From Vibrio neptunius (GTDB lineage Bacteria > Pseudomonadota > Gammaproteobacteria > Enterobacterales > Vibrionaceae), in NCBI GenBank assembly GCA_019339365.1, contig CP079859.1, positions 1,054,001-1,118,000 on the forward strand: a DNA stretch of 64,000 bases, in the 5' to 3' direction. The stretch's first letter is position 1. Every line of letters begins with the position of its first letter. The notes beneath the pieces are model-generated. The model had not been told where the DNA came from. It was given only the letters and a program-made list of their open reading frames with translations, and made no database searches. Positions 50,362-59,824 of the stretch are shown here, in pieces. The position numbers and the translations under genes were made by a program.

Positions 50362-52903
50362 ATTGGCTGTTATTCATCTGGGTTAGCTTGTCGCCAACAG
50401 GACCTGAGAAGATGAACCCATCGTGCTCATCCCAGTTAATTGACCAGGTCATTACACCCGCATAGTTAGGATAGTTAAAGGCAGGAGTGACTGAGCCACA
50501 GCGGGTGCCTTTAGTTAGACAATCCAATGCATCAAGAATATTCTGAGTCGGTGCTTGCCCTGAGTTCGCTGAGCTAGGGCCTGATGGCAAGCCGATAGCG
50601 ACTTGATCATCTCGAAGCGGCGCAAACAGAGTGCCATCGGCTAACTCAAAACCTTCAATCAGCATCTTAGATTGGGCCACCATCATATCGATAGAACCTT
50701 CAGCAGCGCTACCTTGCGTGTAAGGATTCGGCAGGCCACCATTGTTGTATAGCTGTACGTGGAGAAGATCTAGTGTACTGCGTGTATCGTTAATAATAGG
50801 AATGTAGGCGCCCCAAATACCGCTGTAAGCGACGAACCCACCTTGAACATAAGGGTGCTCTGGCGCCATTGTCAGGTACATATCTCCGCCCATGTTTTGC
50901 TCGATTTGGAGCAATGCTCGACCTAAACGCGCTTGAATTTGCGAGCCATGAACCAGATTAGAACCACTCTCTAAATCTACATCGAGACCGTCGAACCCCC
51001 ACTCCTTGATGATGTCAGTCAAGCTAGAGACAAAGTTGGCTTCATCCTGAGCAGTATTGAGTGTAATCGTGCCTTCTGCACCACCAAGAGAAAGGACAAA
51101 CTTCTTACCTTTAGCTTGTAGTGCCGCCATGTCTTGTTTGAACTGAGCTGGGTCAAGTGCAGCACAACTGCTATGGATATCACCAGAGTAAAGGTTAAAG
51201 TGGACGGTACCATCGCTGTTGCGATCATTCTCGGCAAATGCAATGTCGATAACATCCCAAGCTTGTGACATATCTGCCAATCGCATTGGGCACCCTGCAC
51301 CGTTGACGAAGTTATGCCAGTATCCGATCAACTTGTGCGTTTTTTCTGTCTGTTCTTCGACAGATATTGTCGCAGCATCGGACGTCACTTCGCTGTTGGT
51401 TGAATCTATGGCTTTGGCTGCTACGGTATAACGACCTACTGCACCTGCGGTCCAGTTAAAACTGTATGGTGCAGTAGTATCGGTACCGACAGTGGCTCCG
51501 TTGACTAAGAAATCGACCTGCTTCACGCTGGCAGACAGCGATGTTGCATCGGCGGCAAACTGGACCGATTTACCTAACCCGACGGTTTGGCCCGGGGCTG
51601 GTGATGTCAGTGCAACTACTAAGTCTTGGTCACTGACTGTTACCGAAACCATCGCTTCGCCCGTGTTGTTTTCATTGTCTGTCGCGACGGCTTTGAGGCT
51701 ATTTAGGCCAATTTGAGTCGCTGTCCAACTCACTGAGTAAGGTGGCTGTGTCACTACACCTAGGCTGTTATTGCCTGCGAAGAATTCGACTTGGTTTATT
51801 GTCCCATCCGAGTCTGATGCGTCAGCAGAGAAACTGACCGTGCTGCCAGCGAGCAATATTTGATTGTCACTAGGGTGAGTGATGGTTACCGCTGGTGGAG
51901 CCGCGCAAGCACCTAACCCCGTCCAGGCTTGCTCCCAATAATCTCCTTGTCCTGGCTCATAGGCCCAATCAGCAGTTGAAGAACACCAACCAGCGATGTC
52001 ACAACGGTATTTTTGATTATGGTTCTGTACCAGCTGCCCCGTACTGTAGTTGGACCCTGCGGTATAGGTTGGTAGCCCTGCACAGCCACCTGCTGCCTTG
52101 CTGGCCACAACCATTGATACCTCTTGTGTTGAAGTGGTTTGGTTACCGTTGTCTGTGGCTTTGGCTTTGATGTTATGAGTGCCACTGACTGAAGTCCACG
52201 TGGCTTCATAGGGTGCGGATGTATCGCTGGCAATCAATTGTCCATCAACAAAAAATTCGACCTTATCAACGCTGCCATCGGTGTCGGAGGCATTCGCGCT
52301 TAATGTGAGAAGGTCGCCGTCCGTTAATTGCTCGCTGCCTGAAGGGCTAGTTAAAGTGACCGAAGGAGGGATCGGTTCGTTAGCTAAGGTGACGCTGATT
52401 GCAATCTGCGTTTCTGATGTTGCGCTTTCATTGTCAGTGGCAATAACGGAAATGGTGGTTGCACCTGCGATCGCTGTCCAATCTGCTTGATAAGGTGCTT
52501 GTGTGACCGTCGCGATGTTCTGACCATCAACCAGGAAGATCACTTGAGCGATGCTGCCATCGCTATCACTGGCGGAAGCTTGTATCGTGGTGGCTGTGCC
52601 TTCGGGGATCTCAGCGTTATTGACAGGAGAAACTATAGATACTGCTGGAGCGGTGTTACCACTGCCAGTGTCGCATTGTCCAAGGTCTTGCCATGTTTGC
52701 CAATCCCCAGAATTTCTGACGGGGTCATTGCCCTGTGTCCAATGACTGGCTTGATAAGCATGATTGGATGTCTGAACTAGATCTCCAGATGTGTATACCG
52801 TATTGCTATCCCAAACCTCCAAGCCAATGCAGTCATAGGCGTGTGCTTGGTAGCTTAGCCCTAATGCTGCGACGATGGTAACTCTGAGCAGATTCGAACC
52901 CAT
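50360..52903 (-). CDS. chiA: Multidomain chitinase, GH18
   Basis: An 847-aa secreted chitinase. Order: signal peptide (1-22, ending QAHA), CBM5/12 chitin-binding module (about 24-75), two Ig-like repeats (about 83-262), a second CBM5/12-like module (about 275-330), two more Ig-like repeats (about 335-515), and a GH18 catalytic domain (about 525-847). The GH18 signature DGLDVDLE is at 638-645 with catalytic Glu645. Length and layout resemble V. cholerae ChiA-1. AAGGAG lies 6 bp before the ATG at 52903; the frame extends to 52945 but without signal-peptide sense. It degrades chitin outside the cell. Confidence 0.94.
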   Translation of the reverse strand: MGSNLLRVTIVAALGLSYQAHAYDCIGLEVWDSNTVYTSGDLVQTSNHAYQASHWTQGNDPVRNSGDWQTWQDLGQCDTGSGNTAPAVSIVSPVNNAEIPEGTATTIQASASDSDGSIAQVIFLVDGQNIATVTQAPYQADWTAIAGATTISVIATDNESATSETQIAISVTLANEPIPPSVTLTSPSGSEQLTDGDLLTLSANASDTDGSVDKVEFFVDGQLIASDTSAPYEATWTSVSGTHNIKAKATDNGNQTTSTQEVSMVVASKAAGGCAGLPTYTAGSNYSTGQLVQNHNQKYRCDIAGWCSSTADWAYEPGQGDYWEQAWTGLGACAAPPAVTITHPSDNQILLAGSTVSFSADASDSDGTINQVEFFAGNNSLGVVTQPPYSVSWTATQIGLNSLKAVATDNENNTGEAMVSVTVSDQDLVVALTSPAPGQTVGLGKSVQFAADATSLSASVKQVDFLVNGATVGTDTTAPYSFNWTAGAVGRYTVAAKAIDSTNSEVTSDAATISVEEQTEKTHKLIGYWHNFVNGAGCPMRLADMSQAWDVIDIAFAENDRNSDGTVHFNLYSGDIHSSCAALDPAQFKQDMAALQAKGKKFVLSLGGAEGTITLNTAQDEANFVSSLTDIIKEWGFDGLDVDLESGSNLVHGSQIQARLGRALLQIEQNMGGDMYLTMAPEHPYVQGGFVAYSGIWGAYIPIINDTRSTLDLLHVQLYNNGGLPNPYTQGSAAEGSIDMMVAQSKMLIEGFELADGTLFAPLRDDQVAIGLPSGPSSANSGQAPTQNILDALDCLTKGTRCGSVTPAFNYPNYAGVMTWSINWDEHDGFIFSGPVGDKLTQMNNSQ

Positions 52904-53235
52904 TTTTCTCTCCTTAATGGATGTAGTAAACCAACTCATAACCAATAGCGAAGATGCTGATCTTTTCCCGCTAACTTAATGATTATTTGGATTTTATTCG
53001 TTGGATATCACGATGAAAATTGTCTGGATTCTTTCATTGCATTGGTTGTTCGGCACACTTCACGCTTCAACCTTCCCTTACTCATTGGTTAAAAATGCTT
53101 TGTATCAATTAATGTACAGCTTAATTTTCTATTTATTTGTCTAAATCTGGTTACTTAATACCCTTATGGCTGGAGTGAATATGAATTTTGTAATATCGTA
53201 CTAGTCAACTAGTTTATTGGTGCAAGTTAAGCGGT
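52904..53235. other. Gap between chitinase and NSS transporter
   Basis: A divergent regulatory region of 332 bp. A short dyad ACTAGT-CA-ACTAGT (53200-53213) lies 23 bp before the transporter start. An unassigned 43-codon ORF at 53013-53144 has weak support and is listed under rejected. I see no other feature. Confidence 0.4.
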
Positions 53236-54600
53236 ATGGCACAAGCAGACAATTTTCAAACACGTGAGCACTTTGGCTCTCGTTTAGGCTTTATTCTAGC
53301 GGCAGCAGGTGCTGCGGTTGGTTTAGGCAATATTTGGGGCTTCCCAACTCAAGCTGCCAGTAATGGTGGTGGAGCCTTTCTATTGGTATATCTAGTGATG
53401 ATTTTGCTGGTGGCGTTTCCCATGTTGGTGGTTGAAATGGCGATCGGTCGTCATGGTCAGGCCAACCCTGTTGATAGCATGCGCTCTCTCAGCTCTAATC
53501 CACTCGCTAAAAAGGTCGGTGGGTTTGTTGGATGGATAGGTTTAAGTGTCCCAAGCGCAGTGTTGGCGTTCTACAGCATTGTAGGCGGTTGGTTGATCTG
53601 TTTTTTGTTTGGTGCTGTGGCCGATGTGGTAGGCATTCAAGCCGCAAGTGCTTGGTTTAAGGGATTCAGTGTTGAACGTAACCTGTTTGGCACCCTTGTT
53701 TTCTACGTGCTGACAATTCTCATCGTACAGGGTGGGGTCAAACAAGGTATCGAAAAATGGTCGACGCGCTTGATGCCTGCTTTGTTCATTCTATTTGGCT
53801 TGTTGTTCATTTATATCATGACTCAATCTGGTGCGATGGAAGGACTTAAGCATTATCTTGTCCCAGATTTTGACAAGGTGATGGACCGAAAATTGATTCT
53901 CGCAGCCATGGGGCAGGGCTTCTTTTCTCTGACCATTGGTGGTTGTTCCATGTTGATTTATGGCTCTTACCTCAGCAAGAAAGAGAACTTGCCGAAAATG
54001 GCAATGAATGTGACTCTGGTAGATACTGCGGTTGCTTTTATCGCGGGTCTAGTAGTGATGCCCGCGATGTTTGTGGCGATGCAGAAAGGTGTACAGATCT
54101 ATGCTGAGGATGGTTCTCTGCTCAGTTCAGATACTCTGGTTTTCCAAGTATTGCCTTTGATGTTTGATAGTCTTGGTTTGTTGGGCCAGCTGTTTGCGAC
54201 TGTGTTCTTCCTACTACTCACGATTGCAGCACTGACTTCTTCCATCTCTATGCTGGAATGTCCAGTTGCGCTAGTCGGTGAACGCTTCAACACTAAACGC
54301 AGCACCACAAGCTGGGTTCTCGGTGGTTTAATTGCTTTAGTGAGTATCATAATAGTATTTAATTTTGGTGCTCTATTTGGCTTGATTGCCACAGTTGCAA
54401 CGCAGTACCTTCAACCTGCTGCAGCGTTACTCTTCTGTTTGTTTGGTGGCTGGGTGTGGAATCGCCACTCGAAAATTAAAGAACTCGAGCAAGGCTACCC
54501 GGAATTTACGCAAGGTTGGTTCGGAAAGCTGTGGCCAGCTTACGTCAAGTTTGTCTGCCCTGTATTGGTTGCCACGGTGATCTGGGCGTCTTTCGGTTAA
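53236..54600 (+). CDS. Sodium-dependent transporter, NSS family
   Basis: A 454-aa inner membrane transporter of the neurotransmitter:sodium symporter family, with the SRLGFILAAAGAAVGLGNIWGFP motif of membrane segment 1 (Na+ and substrate binding) and 11-12 helices. NSS proteins carry amino acids or related solutes; the substrate is unknown. A terminator follows. Confidence 0.93.
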   Translation: MAQADNFQTREHFGSRLGFILAAAGAAVGLGNIWGFPTQAASNGGGAFLLVYLVMILLVAFPMLVVEMAIGRHGQANPVDSMRSLSSNPLAKKVGGFVGWIGLSVPSAVLAFYSIVGGWLICFLFGAVADVVGIQAASAWFKGFSVERNLFGTLVFYVLTILIVQGGVKQGIEKWSTRLMPALFILFGLLFIYIMTQSGAMEGLKHYLVPDFDKVMDRKLILAAMGQGFFSLTIGGCSMLIYGSYLSKKENLPKMAMNVTLVDTAVAFIAGLVVMPAMFVAMQKGVQIYAEDGSLLSSDTLVFQVLPLMFDSLGLLGQLFATVFFLLLTIAALTSSISMLECPVALVGERFNTKRSTTSWVLGGLIALVSIIIVFNFGALFGLIATVATQYLQPAAALLFCLFGGWVWNRHSKIKELEQGYPEFTQGWFGKLWPAYVKFVCPVLVATVIWASFG

Positions 54601-54624
54601 TCAACTTGATAAGCGATACTTGAA

Positions 54625-54664
54625 GAAAAAACCGCTTACATCAAACAGGGTGTAAGCGGTTTCT
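54625..54664. terminator. Terminator between NSS transporter and deacylase gene
   Basis: AACCGCTTACA against TGTAAGCGGTT around a 10-nt loop, with A and T tails; it can act in both directions. Confidence 0.85.
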
Positions 54665-54667
54665 TGG

Positions 54668-55732
54668 TTAAGATGAGAATTGAATTTGACCTGTTGTCAG
54701 TGGCTCGAGGTCAGCGTCGTTCACCTCTTCAATAAACTCTTCTACAACTTGTTCCACTTGTTGGGCGTCTTCAACAAAATAAGCCAGATGAAATACCGCA
54801 TCTCCTTCATTCACTAATGGCAGAGTTTGCTGGCCAATCACAATACCGCCCTTATGGGCTTTTAGCTCAACTTCACTGTGTCCCAGCGGTGCGCTTATGA
54901 AGGCCAATGTTTGGCCTTTTACTACCTTTTCTCCCAGTGTCACTACCGTACGTAGAATCCCATCGCTTTCTGCTCGTATCCAACTGGTGGACTTGGCGAT
55001 CACGGGTTCTGGAAGCTTTTTACGACTTGGTCGTAACATGCCAATGGCTTGCATTACACGTTTCACGCCAATAAAACCGGCACTGATGCAAATGGGCTCA
55101 AATCGCAGCGCTTCCCCTGCTTCGTAAGTCAACACTGGGATCCCAAGACGCTCGGCCTCACTGCGCAGTGAACCATCTCTTAAAGGAGCATCAACAATGA
55201 CAGGTGTGGCAAAGGCCTGTGCAATTCGCAGTGTTTCAGGGTTGCTTAAGTCCGCCCGAATCTGCGGTAAGTTAGTGCGATGAATCGCGCCAGTATGCAA
55301 GTCGAGAATATAGTCACAACGTTTTGCCACCTTATTGAAGAAAGCACTGGCCACTCGAGAAGCCAGCGAACCTTTTTCACTGCCAGGAAAACAGCGATTC
55401 AGGTCGCGTCTATCTGGCAAGTAACGAGATTTATGAATAAAGCCAAACGCGTTGACGATGGGCACTGCGATCACAGTGCCTTTCAGTTTTTGTGCATCAA
55501 TGGTGTTGATTAACTGACGAACTATTTCAACGCCATTGAGTTCATCACCATGGATAGCGGCATTAACCATCAGAGTTGGCCCTGCAAACTTCCCATTGAT
55601 GATTTCGATTGGGATCGACAAAGGGGAATGGGTATAGAGTTTTGCTGACTCTAGTTCAACCACCTTTCTTTGTCCCGGCGAGATTTGCTCGCCGAGAATG
55701 TCAAACACATGATTGTCTTTAGCCTTTGCCAC
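54668..55732 (-). CDS. Succinylglutamate desuccinylase/aspartoacylase family protein
   Basis: A zinc-dependent deacylase/carboxypeptidase-like protein of about 354 aa. The zinc ligands are visible as [14 protein letters not shown] (HxxE) and [14 protein letters not shown], and [10 protein letters not shown] is the AstE-type Arg motif; the general base is probably the Glu in LTYEAGEA. The C-terminal 90 residues ([22 protein letters not shown]) look like a barrel-sandwich domain. The GTG at 55732 is chosen because AAAGGGA lies 9 bp upstream; ATG at 55759 is an alternative. The gene overlaps the end of rimK and forms an operon with rimB-rimK, so it may hydrolyse an amide linked to their products. 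The substrate is not known. Confidence 0.82.
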   Translation of the reverse strand: MAKAKDNHVFDILGEQISPGQRKVVELESAKLYTHSPLSIPIEIINGKFAGPTLMVNAAIHGDELNGVEIVRQLINTIDAQKLKGTVIAVPIVNAFGFIHKSRYLPDRRDLNRCFPGSEKGSLASRVASAFFNKVAKRCDYILDLHTGAIHRTNLPQIRADLSNPETLRIAQAFATPVIVDAPLRDGSLRSEAERLGIPVLTYEAGEALRFEPICISAGFIGVKRVMQAIGMLRPSRKKLPEPVIAKSTSWIRAESDGILRTVVTLGEKVVKGQTLAFISAPLGHSEVELKAHKGGIVIGQQTLPLVNEGDAVFHLAYFVEDAQQVEQVVEEFIEEVNDADLEPLTTGQIQFSS

Positions 55733-56624
55733 GAGTTCTGGTCCCTTTGGTTGAGGCATTTTTCGCGATAAATTCAACGATCATGCCTGCAATGTCTTTG
55801 CCTGTTGCGGCCTCAATTCCCTCTAAGCCTGGTGAAGAGTTGACTTCCATCACCAAAGGCCCTCGCTCTGATCTTAGTAGATCGACCCCAGCAACGTTTA
55901 GCCCCATGATCTTTGCTGCAGCAATCGCCGTACGACGCTCTTCTGGTGTGATTTTGATGAGTGATGCGCTGCCACCACGGTGCAGGTTAGAGCGAAACTC
56001 GCCTTCTGCGCCCTGACGTTTCATGGCTGCGATCACCTTATCGCCAATTACAAAGCATCGAATATCAGCGCCACCCGCTTCCTTAATGTATTCCTGAACC
56101 ATGATATTGGCCTTAAGTCCCATGAAAGCTTCGACAACACTTTCTGCTGCTTTACGTGTTTCCGCTAATACCACGCCAATGCCTTGAGTGCCTTCAAGTA
56201 GTTTGATCACGACTGGAGCGCCGCCGACCATGTCTAGCAAGTCTTTGACATCATCGGGTTTGCTAGCAAATCCGGTAACTGGCATGCCGATCCCTTTACG
56301 AGACAGCAATTGCATAGAACGCAGTTTGTCGCGTGAGCGCGTAATAGCCACTGACTCGTTGACTGGGTAAACACCCATCATTTCAAATTGGCGCAGTACC
56401 GCCGTGCCGTAAAAAGTCACGGATGCGCCAATGCGTGGAATGATGGCATCAAATCCTGACAACTCTTCGCCTTTAAAGTGAATCTCAGGTTTGTCAGAGT
56501 TAATGTTCATATAGCAGCGTAGTGCATCGATCACTTTAACGTCGTGACCACGTTTCTGACACGCTTCGATCAAACGCTTGGTTGAGTAAAGGTTGGCGTT
56601 GCGAGACAGAATACCGATTTTCAT
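55719..56624 (-). CDS. rimK: RimK-type ATP-grasp glutamate ligase
   Basis: RimK adds glutamate residues to the C-terminus of ribosomal protein S6 and makes poly-alpha-glutamate. The 301-aa protein has the ATP-grasp motifs [50 protein letters not shown] and [17 protein letters not shown]. Its start overlaps the rimB stop (ATGA) and its end overlaps the following deacylase gene by 14 bp. Confidence 0.95.
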   Translation of the reverse strand: MKIGILSRNANLYSTKRLIEACQKRGHDVKVIDALRCYMNINSDKPEIHFKGEELSGFDAIIPRIGASVTFYGTAVLRQFEMMGVYPVNESVAITRSRDKLRSMQLLSRKGIGMPVTGFASKPDDVKDLLDMVGGAPVVIKLLEGTQGIGVVLAETRKAAESVVEAFMGLKANIMVQEYIKEAGGADIRCFVIGDKVIAAMKRQGAEGEFRSNLHRGGSASLIKITPEERRTAIAAAKIMGLNVAGVDLLRSERGPLVMEVNSSPGLEGIEAATGKDIAGMIVEFIAKNASTKGTRTRGKG

Positions 56625-57064
56625 TGTTGGCTTTCCTCGAAGGGGACTAAAAACGATTTAGCAGGGTCGACAAGCATGCGATGGTGCATTGCAGTGCGGC
56701 CTAACAACATGCGAAACGCCATGTTTTCACGATTGGTTAACGTCAATTCCGCTTTCCAACTTTGCTGACCGAGTTGAATTGTTGATTCAATTACATAGCG
56801 TGTTTCCTCATGGCCTCCAGAATCGCGCACAATACGTTGGTCGATGACCTTGGCTTCGCACACCACCTTTTTTGAAGTATCACGCTGTAAAGGGTGAATC
56901 CAGAACCTAACCCACAGCTCAGCCTCCTTATGGAAGCTCTCGACTTTGAATGCGTGCAGACAAGAAGTTCTGGCTCCGGTATCAATTTTCGCCTTGATTT
57001 TTTCTATACCTAACTCAGGAAGGCTCAGGGTTTCTCGCCAGCCTACTAGCAGTTTTTCGTTCAT
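56621..57064 (-). CDS. rimB: RimB-like retropepsin-type aspartic protease
   Basis: A 147-aa member of the RimB/DUF785 retropepsin-like family (sometimes annotated as ATP-dependent zinc protease). The catalytic motif is [13 protein letters not shown] with Asp28-Thr29-Gly30; the second conserved block is [16 protein letters not shown]. In Pseudomonas, rimB and rimK act together on ribosomal S6 modification. First gene of a three-gene operon with rimK and a deacylase. Confidence 0.85.
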   Translation of the reverse strand: MNEKLLVGWRETLSLPELGIEKIKAKIDTGARTSCLHAFKVESFHKEAELWVRFWIHPLQRDTSKKVVCEAKVIDQRIVRDSGGHEETRYVIESTIQLGQQSWKAELTLTNRENMAFRMLLGRTAMHHRMLVDPAKSFLVPFEESQQ

Positions 57065-57277
57065 TGCATGTCATTTACATTGAGGAAGTCATCAAGATGC
57101 TCTGAGAACCGAGCATCCCCGATATATAAGGATAGCGTGTATCTGTTATAGGGGTTGAAGTGGGCAAGATGGATTGCCTATGGCGATTCAACGGCGGCGA
57201 CTGTATCAGCGAGAGGTGAGGTTGACTAACGATTTAATTTCACCGTGACGACAAAACTTGATTATCAACGTCGGTAG

Positions 57278-57309
57278 CAAAAAAGCCAGCAGTTTCCAGC
57301 TGGCTTTTG
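57278..57309 (-). terminator. Terminator of pepD
   Basis: On the minus strand AAAAGCCAGC-TGGAAACT-GCTGGCTTTTTT. Confidence 0.88.
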
Positions 57310-57335
57310 ACATGTTTTTCTATAGGACGAGCGGG

Positions 57336-58808
57336 TTAGGCTTTTTCCGGAATGGCTTCCAGTAGCGCGACCATTTGATCCCAGAATAGGGCAACCGTGT
57401 CGATTTTTACTTTCTCGTCTGGTGAGTGTGGGAATTTGATCGTTGGGCCAAATGAAACCATGTCCATGTTCGGGTACGGTTCTTTAAACAGGCCACACTC
57501 TAGACCTGCATGGATGACCATGATGTTTGGTTTATGGCCGTAGATACCTTCGTACATGTCACGGAAGATAGCCATGATTTCAGAGTTTGCATCTGGCTTC
57601 CACCCTGGGTATGCACCAGAGAAAGCAATCTTCGCCCCTGCCAGTTCCGCTACGGATGTCAGCATACTTTCAACTTGATGACGACCTGAGTCAATCAATG
57701 AACGAACTAGGCAAAGTACGTTGATCTTATCACTCTCTGTGGTCACAACGCCCACGTTCAGAGACGTTTCAACCACGCCTTCGATCTCGTCACTCATGCG
57801 GATCACACCGTTAGGGCAAGCATTCAGTGCAGCGATAAAACGTTGCTGATCAGCAATGGCCAGCACTTGCTCGCTAGTTTCGATGGCTTCGTTGAATGAA
57901 ACGATGTCTGTTTCTATTTTTCCTAACTCTTGCTTCAGCAAGTCAGTGTAGAAGTTGAAGAGTTTAGCCAGCTTCGCTTCGTTTTCTGCTGGGATAGCGA
58001 CAGTTACGAATGCTTCACGTGGAATCGCATTACGCAGGCTACCGCCACGGAATTCAACCAGACGTAGATCCAGCTCTTGTGCGTGACCTGCTAGGAAACG
58101 AGCGACAAGTTTGTTGGCGTTACCACGACCAGTATGGATATCACAACCAGAGTGGCCGCCTTTCAGGCCTTTCAATACGAGTTGGCGAGTTACGTAGCCT
58201 GCTGGGATCGCTTCGCGCTTGATGTCGAATGTCATTTCGCCATCAATACCGCCCGCACAGCCCATGTAGACTTCGCCTTCTTGCTCTGAATCGGTGTTCA
58301 GCAGAATCTCACCTTCTAGCCATCCGGCTTCCAGACCAAAGGCACCAGTCATGCCTGCTTCTTCATCAATAGTCAGAAGTACTTCAATTGGGCCGTGTTT
58401 GATATCGGTAGAGGCGAGTACTGCTAGGCAAGATGCCATACCCATACCGTTGTCTGCACCTAGAGTGGTCCCTTTTGCGGTGACCCATTCACCGTCTATA
58501 TAAGGCTGGATAGGATCTTTAGTGAAGTCATGATCCGTGTCTTCGTTCTTTTGCGGCACCATATCGATGTGCGCTTGAAGAACTACGCCCTTCTTGTTTT
58601 CCATGCCAGGTGTGGCTGGCTTTTTAATGAAAACATTGCCCGTCGGATCGCGACGGACATCTAGGCCTTGCTCAGTCGCCCAGCCCACAATGTATTGAGC
58701 GAGCGCTTCTTCATATTTAGAAGGGTGAGGGATAGAGCAGATCTTATCGAAAAACTGCCATAATGGTGCAGGTGATAAGTTGCTGATTTCAGAATGGAAT
58801 TCAGACAC
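57336..58808 (-). CDS. pepD: Aminoacyl-histidine dipeptidase (peptidase D)
   Basis: A 490-aa M20-family di-zinc aminopeptidase that hydrolyses Xaa-His and other dipeptides. Metal-ligand motifs are VLQAHIDMV, TLGADNGMGMA (bridging Asp) and TIDEEAGMTGAFGLE (catalytic Glu pair). The GTG at 58808 gives VSEFHSEISNLSP, the family start, and AAGGAG lies 6 bp before it; the in-frame ATG at 58826 would put the ribosome binding site inside the gene. A terminator follows. Confidence 0.94.
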   Translation of the reverse strand: MSEFHSEISNLSPAPLWQFFDKICSIPHPSKYEEALAQYIVGWATEQGLDVRRDPTGNVFIKKPATPGMENKKGVVLQAHIDMVPQKNEDTDHDFTKDPIQPYIDGEWVTAKGTTLGADNGMGMASCLAVLASTDIKHGPIEVLLTIDEEAGMTGAFGLEAGWLEGEILLNTDSEQEGEVYMGCAGGIDGEMTFDIKREAIPAGYVTRQLVLKGLKGGHSGCDIHTGRGNANKLVARFLAGHAQELDLRLVEFRGGSLRNAIPREAFVTVAIPAENEAKLAKLFNFYTDLLKQELGKIETDIVSFNEAIETSEQVLAIADQQRFIAALNACPNGVIRMSDEIEGVVETSLNVGVVTTESDKINVLCLVRSLIDSGRHQVESMLTSVAELAGAKIAFSGAYPGWKPDANSEIMAIFRDMYEGIYGHKPNIMVIHAGLECGLFKEPYPNMDMVSFGPTIKFPHSPDEKVKIDTVALFWDQMVALLEAIPEKA

Positions 58809-58914
58809 GGATGACTCCTTAATCATAATAATGCCAGATCTTGTTAGGAAACTTAGTCAATTAAACGAACAAAAAACCAAATCTGACCTATTGGGTAGAG
58901 AGGCACAGAATAGC

Positions 58915-58934
58915 ACTACCTAAGGTTAGGTAGT
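58915..58934. promoter_or_regulatory. Perfect 9-bp-arm palindrome upstream of pepD
   Basis: ACTACCTAA-GG-TTAGGTAGT, centred about 115 bp upstream of the pepD start. No T run follows on either strand, so it looks like an operator, not a terminator. The binding protein is unknown. Confidence 0.5.
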
Positions 58935-59101
58935 AGTCAAAGCAGAAACGAAATGTTTCGCTGCCATCACAGAACCTAGATTCAATCATTTTGCTATGTG
59001 AGTCTGAATTCTTATTGAGTGTAATAAAAACAACATCCAAATTAATATTTGTGTAATTTAATTACCAAAATCATTTGATCTTGGTCATTTATTGAAATTT
59101 G

Positions 59102-59117
59102 TGTGACTTTTATCACC
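59102..59117 (+). promoter_or_regulatory. CRP-like site upstream of a small transcript
   Basis: TGTGA-CTTTTA-TCACC matches TGTGA-N6-TCACA except for the last base. It lies about 50 bp upstream of the expected start of the small transcript. A -10-like TATATT at 59147-59152 follows a TTGTAA -35 at 16 bp. Confidence 0.6.
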
Positions 59118-59271
59118 TTTATTGTTGTAATTAATTTTCTTTAGGGTATATTAGTAACCAACTTCGAAAGCGAAGAGAAAATGCTCAAAGGATGAGTCCG
59201 ATTTGTCGCCTCCAAGGAACCGAGAAATCAATATTTGTTATCTGTTTTCATTGATTTAGAAGGTGATAGTT

Positions 59272-59358
59272 ATGAAAGGTTTACCAAGTGCAGCGTTCTG
59301 GATAAACAACTCTGTTTACACTGGCAATTTTGCATACCCAACGAGCTTCGGTTACTAA
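59272..59358 (+). CDS. Candidate microprotein, 28 aa
   Basis: A 28-codon ORF (starts MKGLPSAAFWINN, ends TSFGY) with AAGG 8 bp before the ATG. The peptide is rich in aromatic residues (Phe, Tyr, Trp) and Asn and lacks charged residues apart from one Lys. I do not recognise a family. It has its own promoter-like sequence and terminator. Confidence 0.45.
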   Translation: MKGLPSAAFWINNSVYTGNFAYPTSFGY

Positions 59359-59444
59359 TTCCGAACTTGTGACTCTCGAACAAGTTTGTTCACCCCTATA
59401 ATTGGAATTTTATTACAGCTCACAATTTGCTGACATGATTCAAC

Positions 59445-59472
59445 CGCCACTCAATTTGAGTGGCGTTTTTTT
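59445..59472 (+). terminator. Terminator of the small transcript
   Basis: CGCCACTCA-ATT-TGAGTGGCG followed by seven T, a 9-bp perfect stem. No annotated gene other than the microprotein ORF ends upstream of it on the plus strand, which is the main evidence for an independent transcript. Confidence 0.9.
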
Positions 59473-59788
59473 ATCTGTTGAAAATAACGCCTCCAATGGC
59501 ATGGTTTTCTTATTTTCATCAGTTTTGCTTCGCATTATTCGCGTAAACACATATCCAACCTCGCTCCAGCGCTTTTTCTTCAATGTAAGTTTACGACATG
59601 GTTGAAAAAATCACCCTTCAAAAACTCATAGATGCATCGCCGTTATTCATTGAGCTAACGGGATTTTTTACCAATGTTCCTTTAGGTAGAGCATTTGAGT
59701 TCGAGTTTTATAGATAGAAATATTGATTAGAGTCCTAATTCTATCTGGAATTTGCCATTTGTAGACTTTATAATCCCGCCAATCGATT

Positions 59789-59804
59789 ACGCAACCGTTT
59801 ACTT
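59789..59804 (+). promoter_or_regulatory. PurR-type operator of the purine permease gene
   Basis: ACGCAACCGTTTACTT matches the PurR operator pattern ANGCAANCGNTTNCNT at every fixed position. It lies just downstream of a TATAAT -10 (59769-59774) and 21 bp before the start codon, so bound PurR would block transcription or early elongation. Confidence 0.75.
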
Positions 59805-59824
59805 TTACCCTTTGGAATTCGATT

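Larger units (their letters stand above)
59159..59472 (+). ncRNA. Candidate small transcript with internal short ORF
   Basis: A possible 314-nt RNA from the promoter near 59147-59152 to a terminator at 59445-59472. Hairpins seen: CTTCG-AAAG-CGAAG at 59162-59175 at the 5' end, a stem GATTTgTCG/CGAgAAATC at 59200-59229, and AACTTGT/ACAAGTT at 59364-59386. A 28-codon ORF lies inside. I recognise no known RNA family. Whether it is a dual-function RNA, a leader peptide unit or only a small mRNA is open. Confidence 0.5.
58809..59824. other. 1-kb gap between pepD and the purine permease
   Basis: The longest gap in the window. It contains a 9-2-9 palindrome (58915-58934), a CRP-like site (59102-59117), a candidate small transcript with a 28-codon ORF and terminator (about 59159-59472), and the PurR-type operator and promoter of the permease (59769-59804). 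Confidence 0.6.

Noticed and set aside
53013..53144. 43-codon hydrophobic ORF between the chitinase and NSS genes
   Set aside because: The ribosome binding site is weak, the region is very AT-rich where such ORFs arise by chance, and no neighbour supports it. Conservation in relatives would revive it.
59159..59260. c-di-GMP (GEMM), purine or other known riboswitch in the small transcript
   Set aside because: The hairpins are suggestive, but the conserved cores of GEMM, purine, TPP, FMN, cobalamin and lysine switches are absent, and a 28-codon ORF and terminator follow instead of a regulated gene.
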